Source: Bin87 sp965220505 (GTDB lineage Bacteria > Chloroflexota > Dehalococcoidia > Lucifugimonadales > UBA3495). From it: a stretch of DNA of 64,000 bases. Position 1 is the stretch's first letter; every line of letters starts with the position of its first letter. The notes below the pieces were generated by a model. That model made no database searches and was not told the origin of the DNA. It saw only the letters and a program-made list of their open reading frames with translations. Positions 42,454 to 50,894 of the stretch are shown here, in pieces. The DNA is taken from the NCBI GenBank assembly GCA_965220505.1, contig CBDCQE010000002.1:248001-312000 (forward strand), given 5' to 3'. The translations under genes and the position numbers were made by a program.

Positions 42454-42785
42454 AAGTTATCCCTGACTCTGCGACGCCGCAGAAAAGCCTCTTTCCAATC
42501 GTCAGGCCGAAAGGTATCGAAGAATTCCATCTCCCGGATGCGCTGCAGCTTCCCGTCGGGCGAATGCTCGCCAATCCCGGAAACTATGGCGCGACGAATG
42601 TCATTGGCTTGGAGCGCCGCTCCAACGTCAACGTGCCATTCTTCGGGATAGGGGCTGGTGATAACGTCGCCGTTTTCCAGCAGCAGTTGGAAGGTTCCGC
42701 CGCCGCCTTCGCCCGGCGGGTTCATCCGGACGCCGCGCACCTGCCCCGTGACTTCCACCGGCCTGCAGTTTTCGGGAAGTGACAT
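42450..42785 (-). CDS. Putative novel-type antitoxin of a PIN module
   Basis: The 111-residue protein contains VEVTGQVRGVRMNPP, LLLENGDVITSPYPEEWH and DIRRAIVSGIGEHSPDGK followed by LQRIREMEFFDTF and an arginine-rich tail (RRRRVRDNL). It is upstream of, and overlaps, the PIN gene, the usual place of an antitoxin. The same domain is seen at 41712 and in the C-terminus of the protein at 36557. I do not recognise it as Phd, RHH, AbrB or HTH. Confidence 0.65.
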   Translation of the reverse strand: MSLPENCRPVEVTGQVRGVRMNPPGEGGGGTFQLLLENGDVITSPYPEEWHVDVGAALQANDIRRAIVSGIGEHSPDGKLQRIREMEFFDTFRPDDWKEAFLRRRRVRDNL

Positions 42786-42865
42786 AGCGTTGCTCCGAAT
42801 TGGCGGCTGCGATTGTACGTTCTATTGTAGCATCGGGGGCGGGATTGCCACGCTGCGCTCTCGAT

Positions 42866-42989
42866 CAGGGCCTTTCCAAAGTTGTGCGATTGAAGTCTAT
42901 CCGCTCGTCCTGAGCCTGTCGAAGGACGGTCGCTATGGTTCGACAGGCTCACCATGAGCGGGATATGTGGCGACTTTGGAAAGGCCCTG
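42866..42989. mobile_element. MITE with 17-bp TIRs and 9-bp target-site duplication
   Basis: The 124-bp element has perfect terminal inverted repeats CAGGGCCTTTCCAAAGT (42866-42882) and ACTTTGGAAAGGCCCTG (42973-42989). It is flanked by the direct repeat GCTCTCGAT at 42857-42865 and 42990-42998. An inner palindrome (GAGCCTGTCGAAGGAC / GGTTCGACAGGCTC) fills the centre. There is no transposase; it must have been mobilised in trans. Confidence 0.9.
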
Positions 42990-43071
42990 GCTCTCGATGG
43001 CAAAGCGGGGTAAGGCGGGGCCGCCTGTGCTAAACTGGCCCAAACTCAGCCAAACTGGCCAGGACATCCCC

Positions 43072-44058
43072 TTGCAAAATACAGCAGTTTCCCCCGCGGC
43101 CGGCGTTGCTCCGGCCATCCTGGACGCCGCCGCCGTGGCGCAGCGCATCGCTGACAACGTTGCCACGGTAATCGTCGGCAAGAGCGACGTGATCGAGATG
43201 GCGCTGGCCGCCCTGATCGCCGAGGGCCATATCCTGGTGGAGGATGTGCCGGGCGTCGGCAAGACGATGCTGGCCCGATCCATCGCGACCTCCATCGGCG
43301 GGACGTTCTCGCGCATCCAGTTCACCCCCGACCTGCTGCCCAGCGACGTGACCGGCGTGTCGGTGTACAACCAGTCCTCGGGCGAGTTCTCCTTCCGGTC
43401 CGGTCCCATCGCCGCCCAACTGGTGCTGGCCGACGAGATCAACCGGGCCACGCCCAAGACCCAATCCGCGCTGCTGGAGGCCATGGAAGAACGCCAGGTC
43501 ACCGTGGACGGAGTGACGCACCCGCTGTCGCTGCCGTTCCTGGTCATCGCCACGCAGAACTCCATCGAGTACGAGGGCACCTTCCCGTTGCCCGAGGCGC
43601 AGCTGGACCGGTTCCTGATGCGCATCAACGTGGGGTACCCGCGTTTCGAGGAAGAGATCACCATCATCGCGCAGCAGGAGCACTCGCATCCGATCCTGGA
43701 CCTCGAGCCCGTGGCGACGCCGGAGCAGGTGATCGGCATGCAGCAGGCGGCCCAGGAGGTATACGTTGACGGCCTGGTCCGCGAGTACCTGGTGGCGCTG
43801 GCCGAGGCCACGCGGGCACACTCCGACGCGGCGCTGGGCGCGTCGCCGCGGGCATCACTGGGCCTGTTCCGCACCGGACGGGCGCTGGCATTGGTCCGCG
43901 GCCGGGACTACGTGCTGCCCGACGACGTCAAGGAACTGGCGGTGGCGGTGCTGGCCCACCGCATCGTGCTCACGCCCGCCGCCAGGATGCGCGGGGTTCG
44001 ACCCGAACAGATGGTGAGCGACCTGCTGGACACCGTACCGGTGCCGGGCGCGCGGTAG
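43072..44058 (+). CDS. MoxR-family AAA+ ATPase
   Basis: The protein (about 328 residues) has Walker A EDVPGVGKTML, Walker B LADEINRATPKTQSALLEAM, sensor VIATQNSIEYEGTFPLPEAQ and LDRFLMRI, a complete MoxR core. MoxR ATPases are thought to act as chaperones for the partner DUF58 protein. The DUF58 and TgpA-like genes lie downstream but are separated by hicBA cassettes. Start is uncertain: TTG at 43072 has AGGA upstream and excludes the repeat-derived sequence that an earlier in-frame start would include. Confidence 0.88.
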   Translation: MQNTAVSPAAGVAPAILDAAAVAQRIADNVATVIVGKSDVIEMALAALIAEGHILVEDVPGVGKTMLARSIATSIGGTFSRIQFTPDLLPSDVTGVSVYNQSSGEFSFRSGPIAAQLVLADEINRATPKTQSALLEAMEERQVTVDGVTHPLSLPFLVIATQNSIEYEGTFPLPEAQLDRFLMRINVGYPRFEEEITIIAQQEHSHPILDLEPVATPEQVIGMQQAAQEVYVDGLVREYLVALAEATRAHSDAALGASPRASLGLFRTGRALALVRGRDYVLPDDVKELAVAVLAHRIVLTPAARMRGVRPEQMVSDLLDTVPVPGAR

Positions 44059-44082
44059 GCAGGCGAGCGGAGAGGTCAGGAT

Positions 44083-44388
44083 ATGTACACGTTTGACGTT
44101 CTGGTTTGGGAAGGCGCGTTGTCTGACGGTTCGACCTGCTACGCAGCGTGGTGCTCGTACGTGTATGGCGTATGGGGGCAGGGCGACACAGAGGAAGAAG
44201 CTCTGACGGAAGTCAGGTTGATGATAACTGACGTCATCGAAGATCCAGCAGATCTGGCCGAAAGCCTGGTCGACCCCGAAACGGCAGCAGCGGAGATGGC
44301 AGACATGATCCGCGAACGCGAGGCCGAAGGGGTATCTTGCTGGGTACGACAAGTGTCCGTTGCAGACTCCGAGTTGGCCGGCGTCTGA
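44083..44388 (+). CDS. hicB: HicB-family antitoxin
   Basis: The 101-residue protein shows the HicB partial RNase-H-like fold: YTFDVLVWEGALSDGSTCYA, then CSYVYGVWGQGDTEEEALTEV. The HicA toxin gene begins in its stop codon (TGATG). It should bind HicA. A downstream copy at 44734 has the same layout with many substitutions. Confidence 0.8.
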   Translation: MYTFDVLVWEGALSDGSTCYAAWCSYVYGVWGQGDTEEEALTEVRLMITDVIEDPADLAESLVDPETAAAEMADMIREREAEGVSCWVRQVSVADSELAGV

Positions 44389-44660
44389 TGCCTCGTTACG
44401 CCAATGTGCGACCAACGGAACTTCACCGTTTGCTGTCGCGGATGGGATTCATCGAAACCGCAAGGAATCACCATCGCCACTATCACCATGATGGGCTTGG
44501 TCTCCGCACCCGGGTATCTTTCGGGAACAAGGAAATCGATGCGGATACCATGGGCGACATCATCACCAAGCAACTACGTATGACCGTCGATGAATTCCGC
44601 GAAGCTATGCACGGTAGTATTCCCGAGCGATTCACCAACCCGGAGTTCTGGAACAACTGA
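44388..44660 (+). CDS. hicA: HicA-family mRNA interferase toxin
   Basis: The 90-residue protein has the double-stranded RNA-binding-like HicA fold: ELHRLLSRMGFIETARNHHR, HYHHDGLGLRTRVSF and DEFREAM. The active-site histidine would be in the NHHRHY segment. It is complete, unlike its duplicate at 45039. It overlaps hicB by one base. Confidence 0.82.
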   Translation: MPRYANVRPTELHRLLSRMGFIETARNHHRHYHHDGLGLRTRVSFGNKEIDADTMGDIITKQLRMTVDEFREAMHGSIPERFTNPEFWNN

Positions 44661-44733
44661 GCGACATTGGAAATCAGTTTCATTGGCGCCCGTTGGCCGG
44701 CAACGCGCCGCGACACCAAAGAGAGATCAGAGC

Positions 44734-45039
44734 ATGCACACTTTTGATGTACTGGTTTGGGAAGATTCGACATCCGATGGGTCGACGGGATACAGCGCGT
44801 GGTGCTCATACGTGCTGGGCGTGGGAGGCCAAGGGGACACCGAGGAAGAAGCCTTGGCGGATATCACCTCGATGATGACCGATGTGATCCTGCACCCTTG
44901 GGAGGACGGGAAATCTTTGGCGGATGAAGCGGAAGCCGCCGCAGAAATGGCCGAAATCATGGAAGAGCTTTCGGCTGATGGCGTCGCTTACAAAATCCAC
45001 AAGGTATCAATCTCAACCGAATTGCCCGCCGGCGTCTGA
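44734..45039 (+). CDS. hicB: HicB-family antitoxin, second copy
   Basis: The 101-residue protein matches the first HicB in length and pattern (HTFDVLVWEDSTSDGSTGYS, then GGQGDTEEEALADI), with the tail DGVAYKIHKVSISTELPAGV. Its partner toxin is deleted, so it may be an orphan that neutralises the first HicA or is decaying. Confidence 0.78.
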   Translation: MHTFDVLVWEDSTSDGSTGYSAWCSYVLGVGGQGDTEEEALADITSMMTDVILHPWEDGKSLADEAEAAAEMAEIMEELSADGVAYKIHKVSISTELPAGV

Positions 45040-45147
45040 TGCCGCGCTACGCCAACGTGCGGACAACTGACCATTGACGAGTTTCGGGAAGCTATGAACG
45101 GGAATATACCCGAACGATTTACCAACCCCGATCTCTGGAACAACTAG
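45039..45147 (+). pseudogene. hicA: Second hicA, internally deleted
   Basis: It starts MPRYANVRTT, matching the intact HicA start, and resumes LTIDEFREAMNGNIPERFTN, matching the intact C-terminus. The central part is missing and the frames do not join: the first frame ends at a stop after 12 codons. So the toxin core was deleted. Confidence 0.85.
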
Positions 45148-45155
45148 ACCGCTAC

Positions 45156-46490
45156 GTGTTTGCCATGATCAAGGCTTTCATCACTCAGCACCGGCGCAAG
45201 ATACTGTTCAGCCTGCTGATCCTGGCGGTGCTGTTCTACTCGTTGGGAACCGGGTTTTCCTTCTTCTACCGGTTGCTGTTCACCCTCGTGCTGTTGGTCA
45301 TAATCGGCTACGGCTGGGCCTGGATCAACCTGCGCGGCATCGAGGTGCGGCTGACCCGGCTGGGAACCCGTGGCCGCGTCGGCGATTACCTGGAAGGGCA
45401 GATCCAGATGATCAACCGGACTCGACTCCCCAAGTCGTGGCTGGAAGTGGTGGAGGACACCGACCTGTCGGAGCCGGGTGGTCGCACCGTGGCACTGGTG
45501 AAGGGGCAGGTACGCTCCTTCCGCATCGCCACGTACCTTTCGCGCCGGGGCATCTATCGCACCGGGCGGGTGCGGGTCACGGCCCGAGACCCCTTCGGGC
45601 TCTTCCGCCTGAGCCGGACGTTCCTCAACGACCAGTCCTACACGGTGCTGCCCAAAACCGTGCCGCTGCCCGATCTGGACCGTCGCTTCGCCAACCTGCC
45701 CAGCGACTCGGTCTTCTCCCGCCGCACGCCGGCCATCACCCCCGAATCGTCCACGGTTCGGGACTACGCTCACGGCGACAGCCTGCGACGCATCCACTGG
45801 CCGTACACCGCCCGGATGAACCGCCTGATGGTGAAAGAGTTCGACATCGGCGTGTCGGCCCAGGCGTGGGTACTTCTGGACATGGACCGGCGCTCCCATC
45901 TGGGCAACCCGCCGGACAACACGGAAGAGCTGGCCGTGACCGTTGCCGCATCGCTGGTGCAGCACTGGGACGAAACGGCCGTGCCCGTCGGCCTGGCCGC
46001 CAATTCCGCCGACCTCTGGATGCTCAACCCGGACCGCCGGCCGGCCCAACTGGGCATCCTGATGGAGACCCTGGCCGGCATTCGCGCGGACGGGACGCTG
46101 TCGCTGGAGCGGTTCATCTACGACCTGCGCCCCCACCTGTCGGGCTTCAACACGATCATGGTCATCACTCCCTCGCGCCGGCCGGAGTGGACCTCCGCGC
46201 TGGTCAGCCTGCGCCGGCAGGGGATCAACGTCACGGTATGCTACGTTGACCACACGTCGTTCACCGTTCCCGGAGGAGAACCCAGCACCGGCACCACCGG
46301 CCAGGCCGTCGCCGAGTACCTGGCCCAGCACGACATACCCATCTACATCGTGCGGCGCGACGAGGACATCAACCAGGCCCTGTCCCGTCCACTGGCAGTC
46401 GGAGGCGCCAGGGTGCCCGAGGGCGACGGCGCTCCCCAGGACGCTGCGGCTACCGTCGCCACCGAGCCGGTAGCCGGCCGGGTTGCGTAG
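45156..46490 (+). CDS. DUF58-domain membrane protein
   Basis: The 444-residue protein has two hydrophobic N-terminal segments (LFSLLILAVLFYSLGTGFS and LLFTLVLLVIIGYGWAW) and the DUF58 signature DYAHGDSLRRIHWPYTAR. Partners are MoxR ATPases. It precedes a TgpA-like gene by 47 bp. GTG at 45156 and ATG at 45165 are alternative starts. Confidence 0.88.
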   Translation: MFAMIKAFITQHRRKILFSLLILAVLFYSLGTGFSFFYRLLFTLVLLVIIGYGWAWINLRGIEVRLTRLGTRGRVGDYLEGQIQMINRTRLPKSWLEVVEDTDLSEPGGRTVALVKGQVRSFRIATYLSRRGIYRTGRVRVTARDPFGLFRLSRTFLNDQSYTVLPKTVPLPDLDRRFANLPSDSVFSRRTPAITPESSTVRDYAHGDSLRRIHWPYTARMNRLMVKEFDIGVSAQAWVLLDMDRRSHLGNPPDNTEELAVTVAASLVQHWDETAVPVGLAANSADLWMLNPDRRPAQLGILMETLAGIRADGTLSLERFIYDLRPHLSGFNTIMVITPSRRPEWTSALVSLRRQGINVTVCYVDHTSFTVPGGEPSTGTTGQAVAEYLAQHDIPIYIVRRDEDINQALSRPLAVGGARVPEGDGAPQDAAATVATEPVAGRVA

Positions 46491-46537
46491 CGATACAATG
46501 CCGCCAGCACGGAGAGATGACGTAAAGTAACCAGGTC

Positions 46538-49078
46538 ATGGCTACGATAACCGCCCCGTCACCTACCTTGACGCAGCCCACGCCGGAGGCAAGCCCGGCG
46601 TGGAGCGGGGCCGGCGCGGTCCGCTGGTTGCTATCGGTCCTGACCGCGCTGCGACCGCCGGATGGATGGGTCGCCGCCGGACTGCTGCTCCTCAACATGA
46701 TCGTCGTGGTATGGTCGGTGGAGGTGGCGGACTGGGCGCCAACCCCGTCGCTGGTGCTGGTCATGATCCTGGCGGTGCTGACCGCTATCCCGCTGACGCG
46801 CATCCGCTTGTGGACCGCGGCGGTGCTGCCCATCGGGCTGATCATCGGCATCGGCATCATCATCTGGCAGATGGTTGTCGCGGCTCCGGACGAACTCCAG
46901 GTCTCCACCGCAGCGGAGCTATTTCATCGGCTGGGCCTGTGGGTTCTGGCGGCCCGCAACGAAGGGATCAGCGTGGACCCCCTGCCCTTCGCGGTGGGTC
47001 TGATGATGGCCGCATGGCTCTCCGGCTACCTGGCGGGATGGGTATTCTTCCGTTACCGGAACTTCTGGGGAGTGTTCGCCCTGGGTGCGGTGGGCCTGAT
47101 GTCCAACCTCACCTTCCTGCCGGACACTGCCAGCATCTACCTGGCGATCTACGTTTTCACCGGCCTGCTGCTGGTGGGCTGGGTCCAGTCGATGCGCTCC
47201 CGCCAACGCTGGGACGCGGAGGGCCGCATCTACGACGGACACTTGGGCATCCTGACTGTCAGCGACACATCGATAGTGGCCATCGTGGCGCTGGTGATCG
47301 CCTTCCTGCTGCCAGTGGGAGGGCAGTGGGGCCCAGCCAATGCTTTCTACTCCCTGACCCGGGCTCCGCTGGTCTCGTGGGAGGAGGACTTCAATCGGCT
47401 GTTCGCCGGACTGCCGGCGCGGCGCCCGCTGCCCTACCGCATCTGGGGCGACACCATGGCTTTCCAGGGCACAATCAACCCCACCGACACGCCGGTGTTG
47501 CAGGTCAACTCCCCGGTGCCGTTGTACTGGAAAGCGCGTTCCTACGCGACCTACACGCACGAGGGGTGGCTATCCGACGGCACGGTGCTCCGGGAGCCCG
47601 GCTGGGCGCCTGAGTACAGCGCGCCCGACCCCCACCAGGAACGGTTCAACGTGACCTTTGAGGTCATACCCAACTACGACAGCCGCAGCCTCTTCGCCGG
47701 CGGGCAGGTGATCGGCGCCAATCGCGACGTGCGTGTCGAAACCTTCGATTCGCCCCGGTACGTCATCGACCCGACCCTGGATAGCGAGACCGATCTGCTG
47801 CCGTCGGCCCTCCGGCTGGCGGTGGATGGCCTGCGCGACGCCGTGTCCGCGGACGCCTTCGCCGCAGCGGAAACCGTGGCGGGTGCGCTGCCCACGTCCT
47901 TTGTGCTGGAATCGATCGAGCGGGATCCCTCCGGCAGCGTCGTCAACGCCGTGATCGGCGAAATCGTGCCCTCCGAGCCGGACGTACTGGCCGTGCGCGC
48001 GGCCGGCGGCGCCGCTGAGGCCGGCGAACCCTACCAGCTAACCGCTTCGGTGTCCTCCGCCGAGCCCGAGGAGCTGCGCACCGCTGGCGAGGAATACGCG
48101 CCCTGGCTCTGGGCCCGGTACACTCAGTTGCCCCCAGACATGCCGCCACGAGTAGCGGAATTCGCGCAGGCGATCACGGGCGGGGCGGAAACGCCCTACG
48201 ACAAGGCCGTGGCAATCGAGCAATATCTCAAGAGCAACTACACCTACAACCTGGCCATCGACCCGCCTCCTTTCGGTTCGGACGGCGTGGACTACTTCCT
48301 GTTTGAAAGCGGTCAGGGCTACAGCGAATACTTCGGATCCGCCATGACCGTCCTGATGCGGAGCTTGGGAGTGCCGGCCCGCATGACCACCGGCTACACC
48401 ACCGGAAATCTCGCCGACGGTTCGCACATCTACGTGGTTACTGACCGCCACAGCCACGGCTGGACCGAGGTGTTTTTCCCCGGCTACGGCTGGATCCCGT
48501 TTGAACCCACGCCCGGCAGGGACATCCCGGTGGCCATCCCACCCGAGGAGCAGGCCCAGAGGGCGTCGGCGGCCACCGACACCAGCGATGTCGACGATCT
48601 GCTCTGTGAGATCGAAGAAGAATGCGAAGATTTTGAAGACGGTTTGGACGAATCCGACCTCGTGGCCGGCGACGCCGTCGACACCGGTTGGACCTCCACC
48701 GCGCGTAACTTCCTACCCTGGATCGGGGGCGTCGCAGCGGTCGTGATGGCGTTGGCGATCGGCGCCTGGGCGCTGTGGCGGTGGCTGTTCGCGCCGCCCA
48801 GCGACGTGCCGGGCGCGTATCGTCGCCTGCGCCGACTGGGCCGCTTGGCATCGATCCCGCTGCGGGAGCACCAAACGCCGCACCAGTGGGCGGGGATGCT
48901 GGCCACGGCCCTCCCGGAGCAGGCTCCGGACATCGGGCGGATCGTCAACGCCTACGCCCGCCATACGTATGCGGGGCGCGAGGATCCCCGCTCGGATGCC
49001 GACGCCGCAGTGGTTGAAGCCTGGAAGACGGTTCGCGGCCCGCTGGCATGGTATGCTCTCCGCCGCCGGGAAGTCTGA
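46538..49078 (+). CDS. TgpA-like membrane transglutaminase-fold protein, Cys to Ser
   Basis: The 846-residue protein has several N-terminal membrane segments (about residues 40-260), a transglutaminase-like domain (about 560-670) and one C-terminal membrane segment near residue 735. The core is FESGQGYSEYFGSAMTVLMR ... DRHSHGWTEVFFPGYGWIPF. In the family the first motif normally has Cys (GYCEYF); here codon 596 is AGC (Ser). The His and the rest are conserved. So peptidase or cross-linking activity is doubtful. It is coded with the DUF58 gene as part of the MoxR-DUF58-TgpA trio. Confidence 0.85.
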   Translation: MATITAPSPTLTQPTPEASPAWSGAGAVRWLLSVLTALRPPDGWVAAGLLLLNMIVVVWSVEVADWAPTPSLVLVMILAVLTAIPLTRIRLWTAAVLPIGLIIGIGIIIWQMVVAAPDELQVSTAAELFHRLGLWVLAARNEGISVDPLPFAVGLMMAAWLSGYLAGWVFFRYRNFWGVFALGAVGLMSNLTFLPDTASIYLAIYVFTGLLLVGWVQSMRSRQRWDAEGRIYDGHLGILTVSDTSIVAIVALVIAFLLPVGGQWGPANAFYSLTRAPLVSWEEDFNRLFAGLPARRPLPYRIWGDTMAFQGTINPTDTPVLQVNSPVPLYWKARSYATYTHEGWLSDGTVLREPGWAPEYSAPDPHQERFNVTFEVIPNYDSRSLFAGGQVIGANRDVRVETFDSPRYVIDPTLDSETDLLPSALRLAVDGLRDAVSADAFAAAETVAGALPTSFVLESIERDPSGSVVNAVIGEIVPSEPDVLAVRAAGGAAEAGEPYQLTASVSSAEPEELRTAGEEYAPWLWARYTQLPPDMPPRVAEFAQAITGGAETPYDKAVAIEQYLKSNYTYNLAIDPPPFGSDGVDYFLFESGQGYSEYFGSAMTVLMRSLGVPARMTTGYTTGNLADGSHIYVVTDRHSHGWTEVFFPGYGWIPFEPTPGRDIPVAIPPEEQAQRASAATDTSDVDDLLCEIEEECEDFEDGLDESDLVAGDAVDTGWTSTARNFLPWIGGVAAVVMALAIGAWALWRWLFAPPSDVPGAYRRLRRLGRLASIPLREHQTPHQWAGMLATALPEQAPDIGRIVNAYARHTYAGREDPRSDADAAVVEAWKTVRGPLAWYALRRREV

Positions 49079-49120
49079 CAATCGGGTCGAGTTTGACCGG
49101 CAGTACCGGATGGCGGCGCG

Positions 49121-49657
49121 ATGAGTTCAACCGCGGAAGCGCACGAGACGCTGCACTACTGCCTGGAGGAAACTCCCTTCGGGTGGCTGGCATTGCTGGG
49201 TTCCGCGCGGGGCCTGCTCCGGGTTAGCCTGCAACCGGAACCGCAGCAGGCCCTGGACGGTCTGGGCGACGCGTTGGACGGTGCAACAGAAAACACCGAG
49301 GTCTTCGCGGATGCGCTGGCGGCGTTCAACGAGTATTTCGCCGGCAACGTCACCGCCCTGGACCGGATCCCGCTGGACCTCTCTGGCGCCTCTCCGTTCT
49401 TCGGCGCGGCATGGGTCGCCTGCCGGGGCATACCGCCGGGGGAGACCCGCTCCTACCAGTGGCTGGCCGAGGCTGCCGGGAACCCCAGGGCATCCCGCGC
49501 CGCCGGTCAGGCAATGGCCAGAAATCCCTTCCCGCTGATCATCCCGTGCCACCGGGTAGTGGGCAGCAACGGAGGTCTGCACGGGTATGGAGCCGGGGGC
49601 GTCGGCGTGAAGGCGCGCCTGCTGGAGATGGAGCGCAACCGGGGCACGTTGCTATAG
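49121..49657 (+). CDS. ogt: Methylated-DNA-protein cysteine methyltransferase
   Basis: The 178-residue protein repairs O6-alkylguanine by transferring the alkyl group to its own cysteine. It carries the active site PLIIPCHRVVGSNG and the DNA-binding helix ASRAAGQAMARNP. The N-terminal domain (HYCLEETPFGWLALLGS) matches the Ogt class. GCGCG... upstream offers no strong ribosome site, so the start rests on homology. Confidence 0.9.
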   Translation: MSSTAEAHETLHYCLEETPFGWLALLGSARGLLRVSLQPEPQQALDGLGDALDGATENTEVFADALAAFNEYFAGNVTALDRIPLDLSGASPFFGAAWVACRGIPPGETRSYQWLAEAAGNPRASRAAGQAMARNPFPLIIPCHRVVGSNGGLHGYGAGGVGVKARLLEMERNRGTLL

Positions 49658-49667
49658 CCGGAGCAAC

Positions 49668-49797
49668 TTTACATCGATATACAGGATGGACAGGATCAAC
49701 TGATTGTCGTGAAGGTCCGGCCGTTCCAAAGGGTGGTGTGGATTGAATGGTTCTTCGGAATCGTCAACATCCTGTAAATCCTGTCCATCGATGTAAA
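49668..49797. repeat. Palindromic repeat, ACAGGAT type
   Basis: Outer arms TTTACATCGAT (49668-49678) and ATCGATGTAAA (49787-49797) are perfect. Inside lie GGACAGGAT and ATCCTGTAAATCCTGTCC blocks, which are the same words in a different order. The region after ogt has no gene until 49957. Confidence 0.7.
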
Positions 49798-49956
49798 GGC
49801 AATTGCCGGCAGGCGTTGGCGGTGGTACTCCTTGCGGATGCACTACCTGACGGGTATTCTGTAGCCCGATTCAATCCCCTCTGATCAGTAACAACGATTC
49901 CAAGCAGCAACGACGATTGCGCTATCCAACCACGCCGCCGGCAGGAGGTTACGACG

Positions 49957-50406
49957 ATGGCAGGACAGAAATTCACATCCTGGGTACACGGCTCCGCGAT
50001 GACCGGCGAGTACCTGAACCGGGTCACATCGGTACGCCACTGTGGGCCGTTCGCCCGCATCGAGGGCAGCGAAGGCCAGAACGCCTGGATGCACTTCGCC
50101 ATACCCACGCCCACCGTGCAGAACGGGAACCGGACCAAGGCCGAGTCGGTGTCGGTCTCCTTCCGCGCGCGGTCCCACGCCAACGTGGCCGAGGTGCTGG
50201 TGTACGACGGCGAGAAGATCATCGCCGAGCACCTGGGCATGGCTATCAAGGGCGACAACCTGGACGCCAGCTTCGAGATCCCGGGCGCGCCGGAGGTGGA
50301 CCGGGGCATCAACGTGGTGGTAGGCGTCACCTTCGACGCGGGCGCGCCGGACATCCGCTCGATGCAGGTGGAGATTGTGGGCGTGGGCGTGGACTTCGAG
50401 GGATAG
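49957..50406 (+). CDS. DUF6623-like beta-rich protein, unknown function
   Basis: The 149-residue protein has AWMHFAIPTPTVQNGNRTKA and VAEVLVYDGEKIIAEHL, with no signal peptide. It resembles, as I recall, a family of short beta-sandwich proteins seen next to environmental-response genes. The function is unknown. A GGAGG site precedes the ATG. Confidence 0.6.
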   Translation: MAGQKFTSWVHGSAMTGEYLNRVTSVRHCGPFARIEGSEGQNAWMHFAIPTPTVQNGNRTKAESVSVSFRARSHANVAEVLVYDGEKIIAEHLGMAIKGDNLDASFEIPGAPEVDRGINVVVGVTFDAGAPDIRSMQVEIVGVGVDFEG

Positions 50407-50430
50407 CGGCGGCCGACAGCAAAGTATTCA

Positions 50431-50453
50431 GGGGCGGGTTTATGACCCGCCTC
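50431..50453. terminator. Terminator between convergent genes
   Basis: Stem GGGGCGGGT / ACCCGCCTC (one mismatch) with a TTATG loop, lying between the convergent 49957 gene and a PIN toxin gene. T-rich bases follow on the + strand. Confidence 0.5.
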
Positions 50454-50462
50454 TACTTTACA

Positions 50463-50894
50463 CTATACGACCAGGAACAGCCCCTCCGCATTCGCCGCTC
50501 TGGTCAGCCTGCCATCCAGCGTCGCCAGCATAGCATTATGCCGACGAGCCAGTTCCAGGTAAATCGCGTCATAGAACGACAAACCGTACGCTCTGGCGAG
50601 TATGAAGGCGGTTGCCAGATCGAGTCCATCGTCGGTGCGGAGCGGCAGCGCCAATAGATTAACCAGGTGCTGATCTGCTTGCCATACGGCTATGCGGTTT
50701 CTGCGCTCGCCGGACAGCAGAACGTTGCGCATCTCAATGTGCCAGAATTGCGGAACTAGCGCGCCATTGACTTTGACGAGGTCAAACACTGCGTCCGCAT
50801 ACGGCGAGTTTTCATCGTCGAAAATCCACGCCGCGGTTGCCGACGCATCAACGATAATATCGGGAGCCAGCGGCGTCAGCCGGAACGTCGCCAA
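50463..50894 (-). CDS. PIN-domain toxin (VapC-like)
   Basis: The product (143 residues) has DIIVDASATAAWIF (Asp), WHIEMRNVLL (Glu), GLSFYDAIYLELARR (Asp) and MLATLDGRLTRAA (Asp). The TTG at 50894 is chosen because CAGGAG lies eight bases before it; the gene overlaps the antitoxin by 19 bases. It pairs with a Phd-like antitoxin and looks complete. Confidence 0.85.
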   Translation of the reverse strand: MATFRLTPLAPDIIVDASATAAWIFDDENSPYADAVFDLVKVNGALVPQFWHIEMRNVLLSGERRNRIAVWQADQHLVNLLALPLRTDDGLDLATAFILARAYGLSFYDAIYLELARRHNAMLATLDGRLTRAANAEGLFLVV

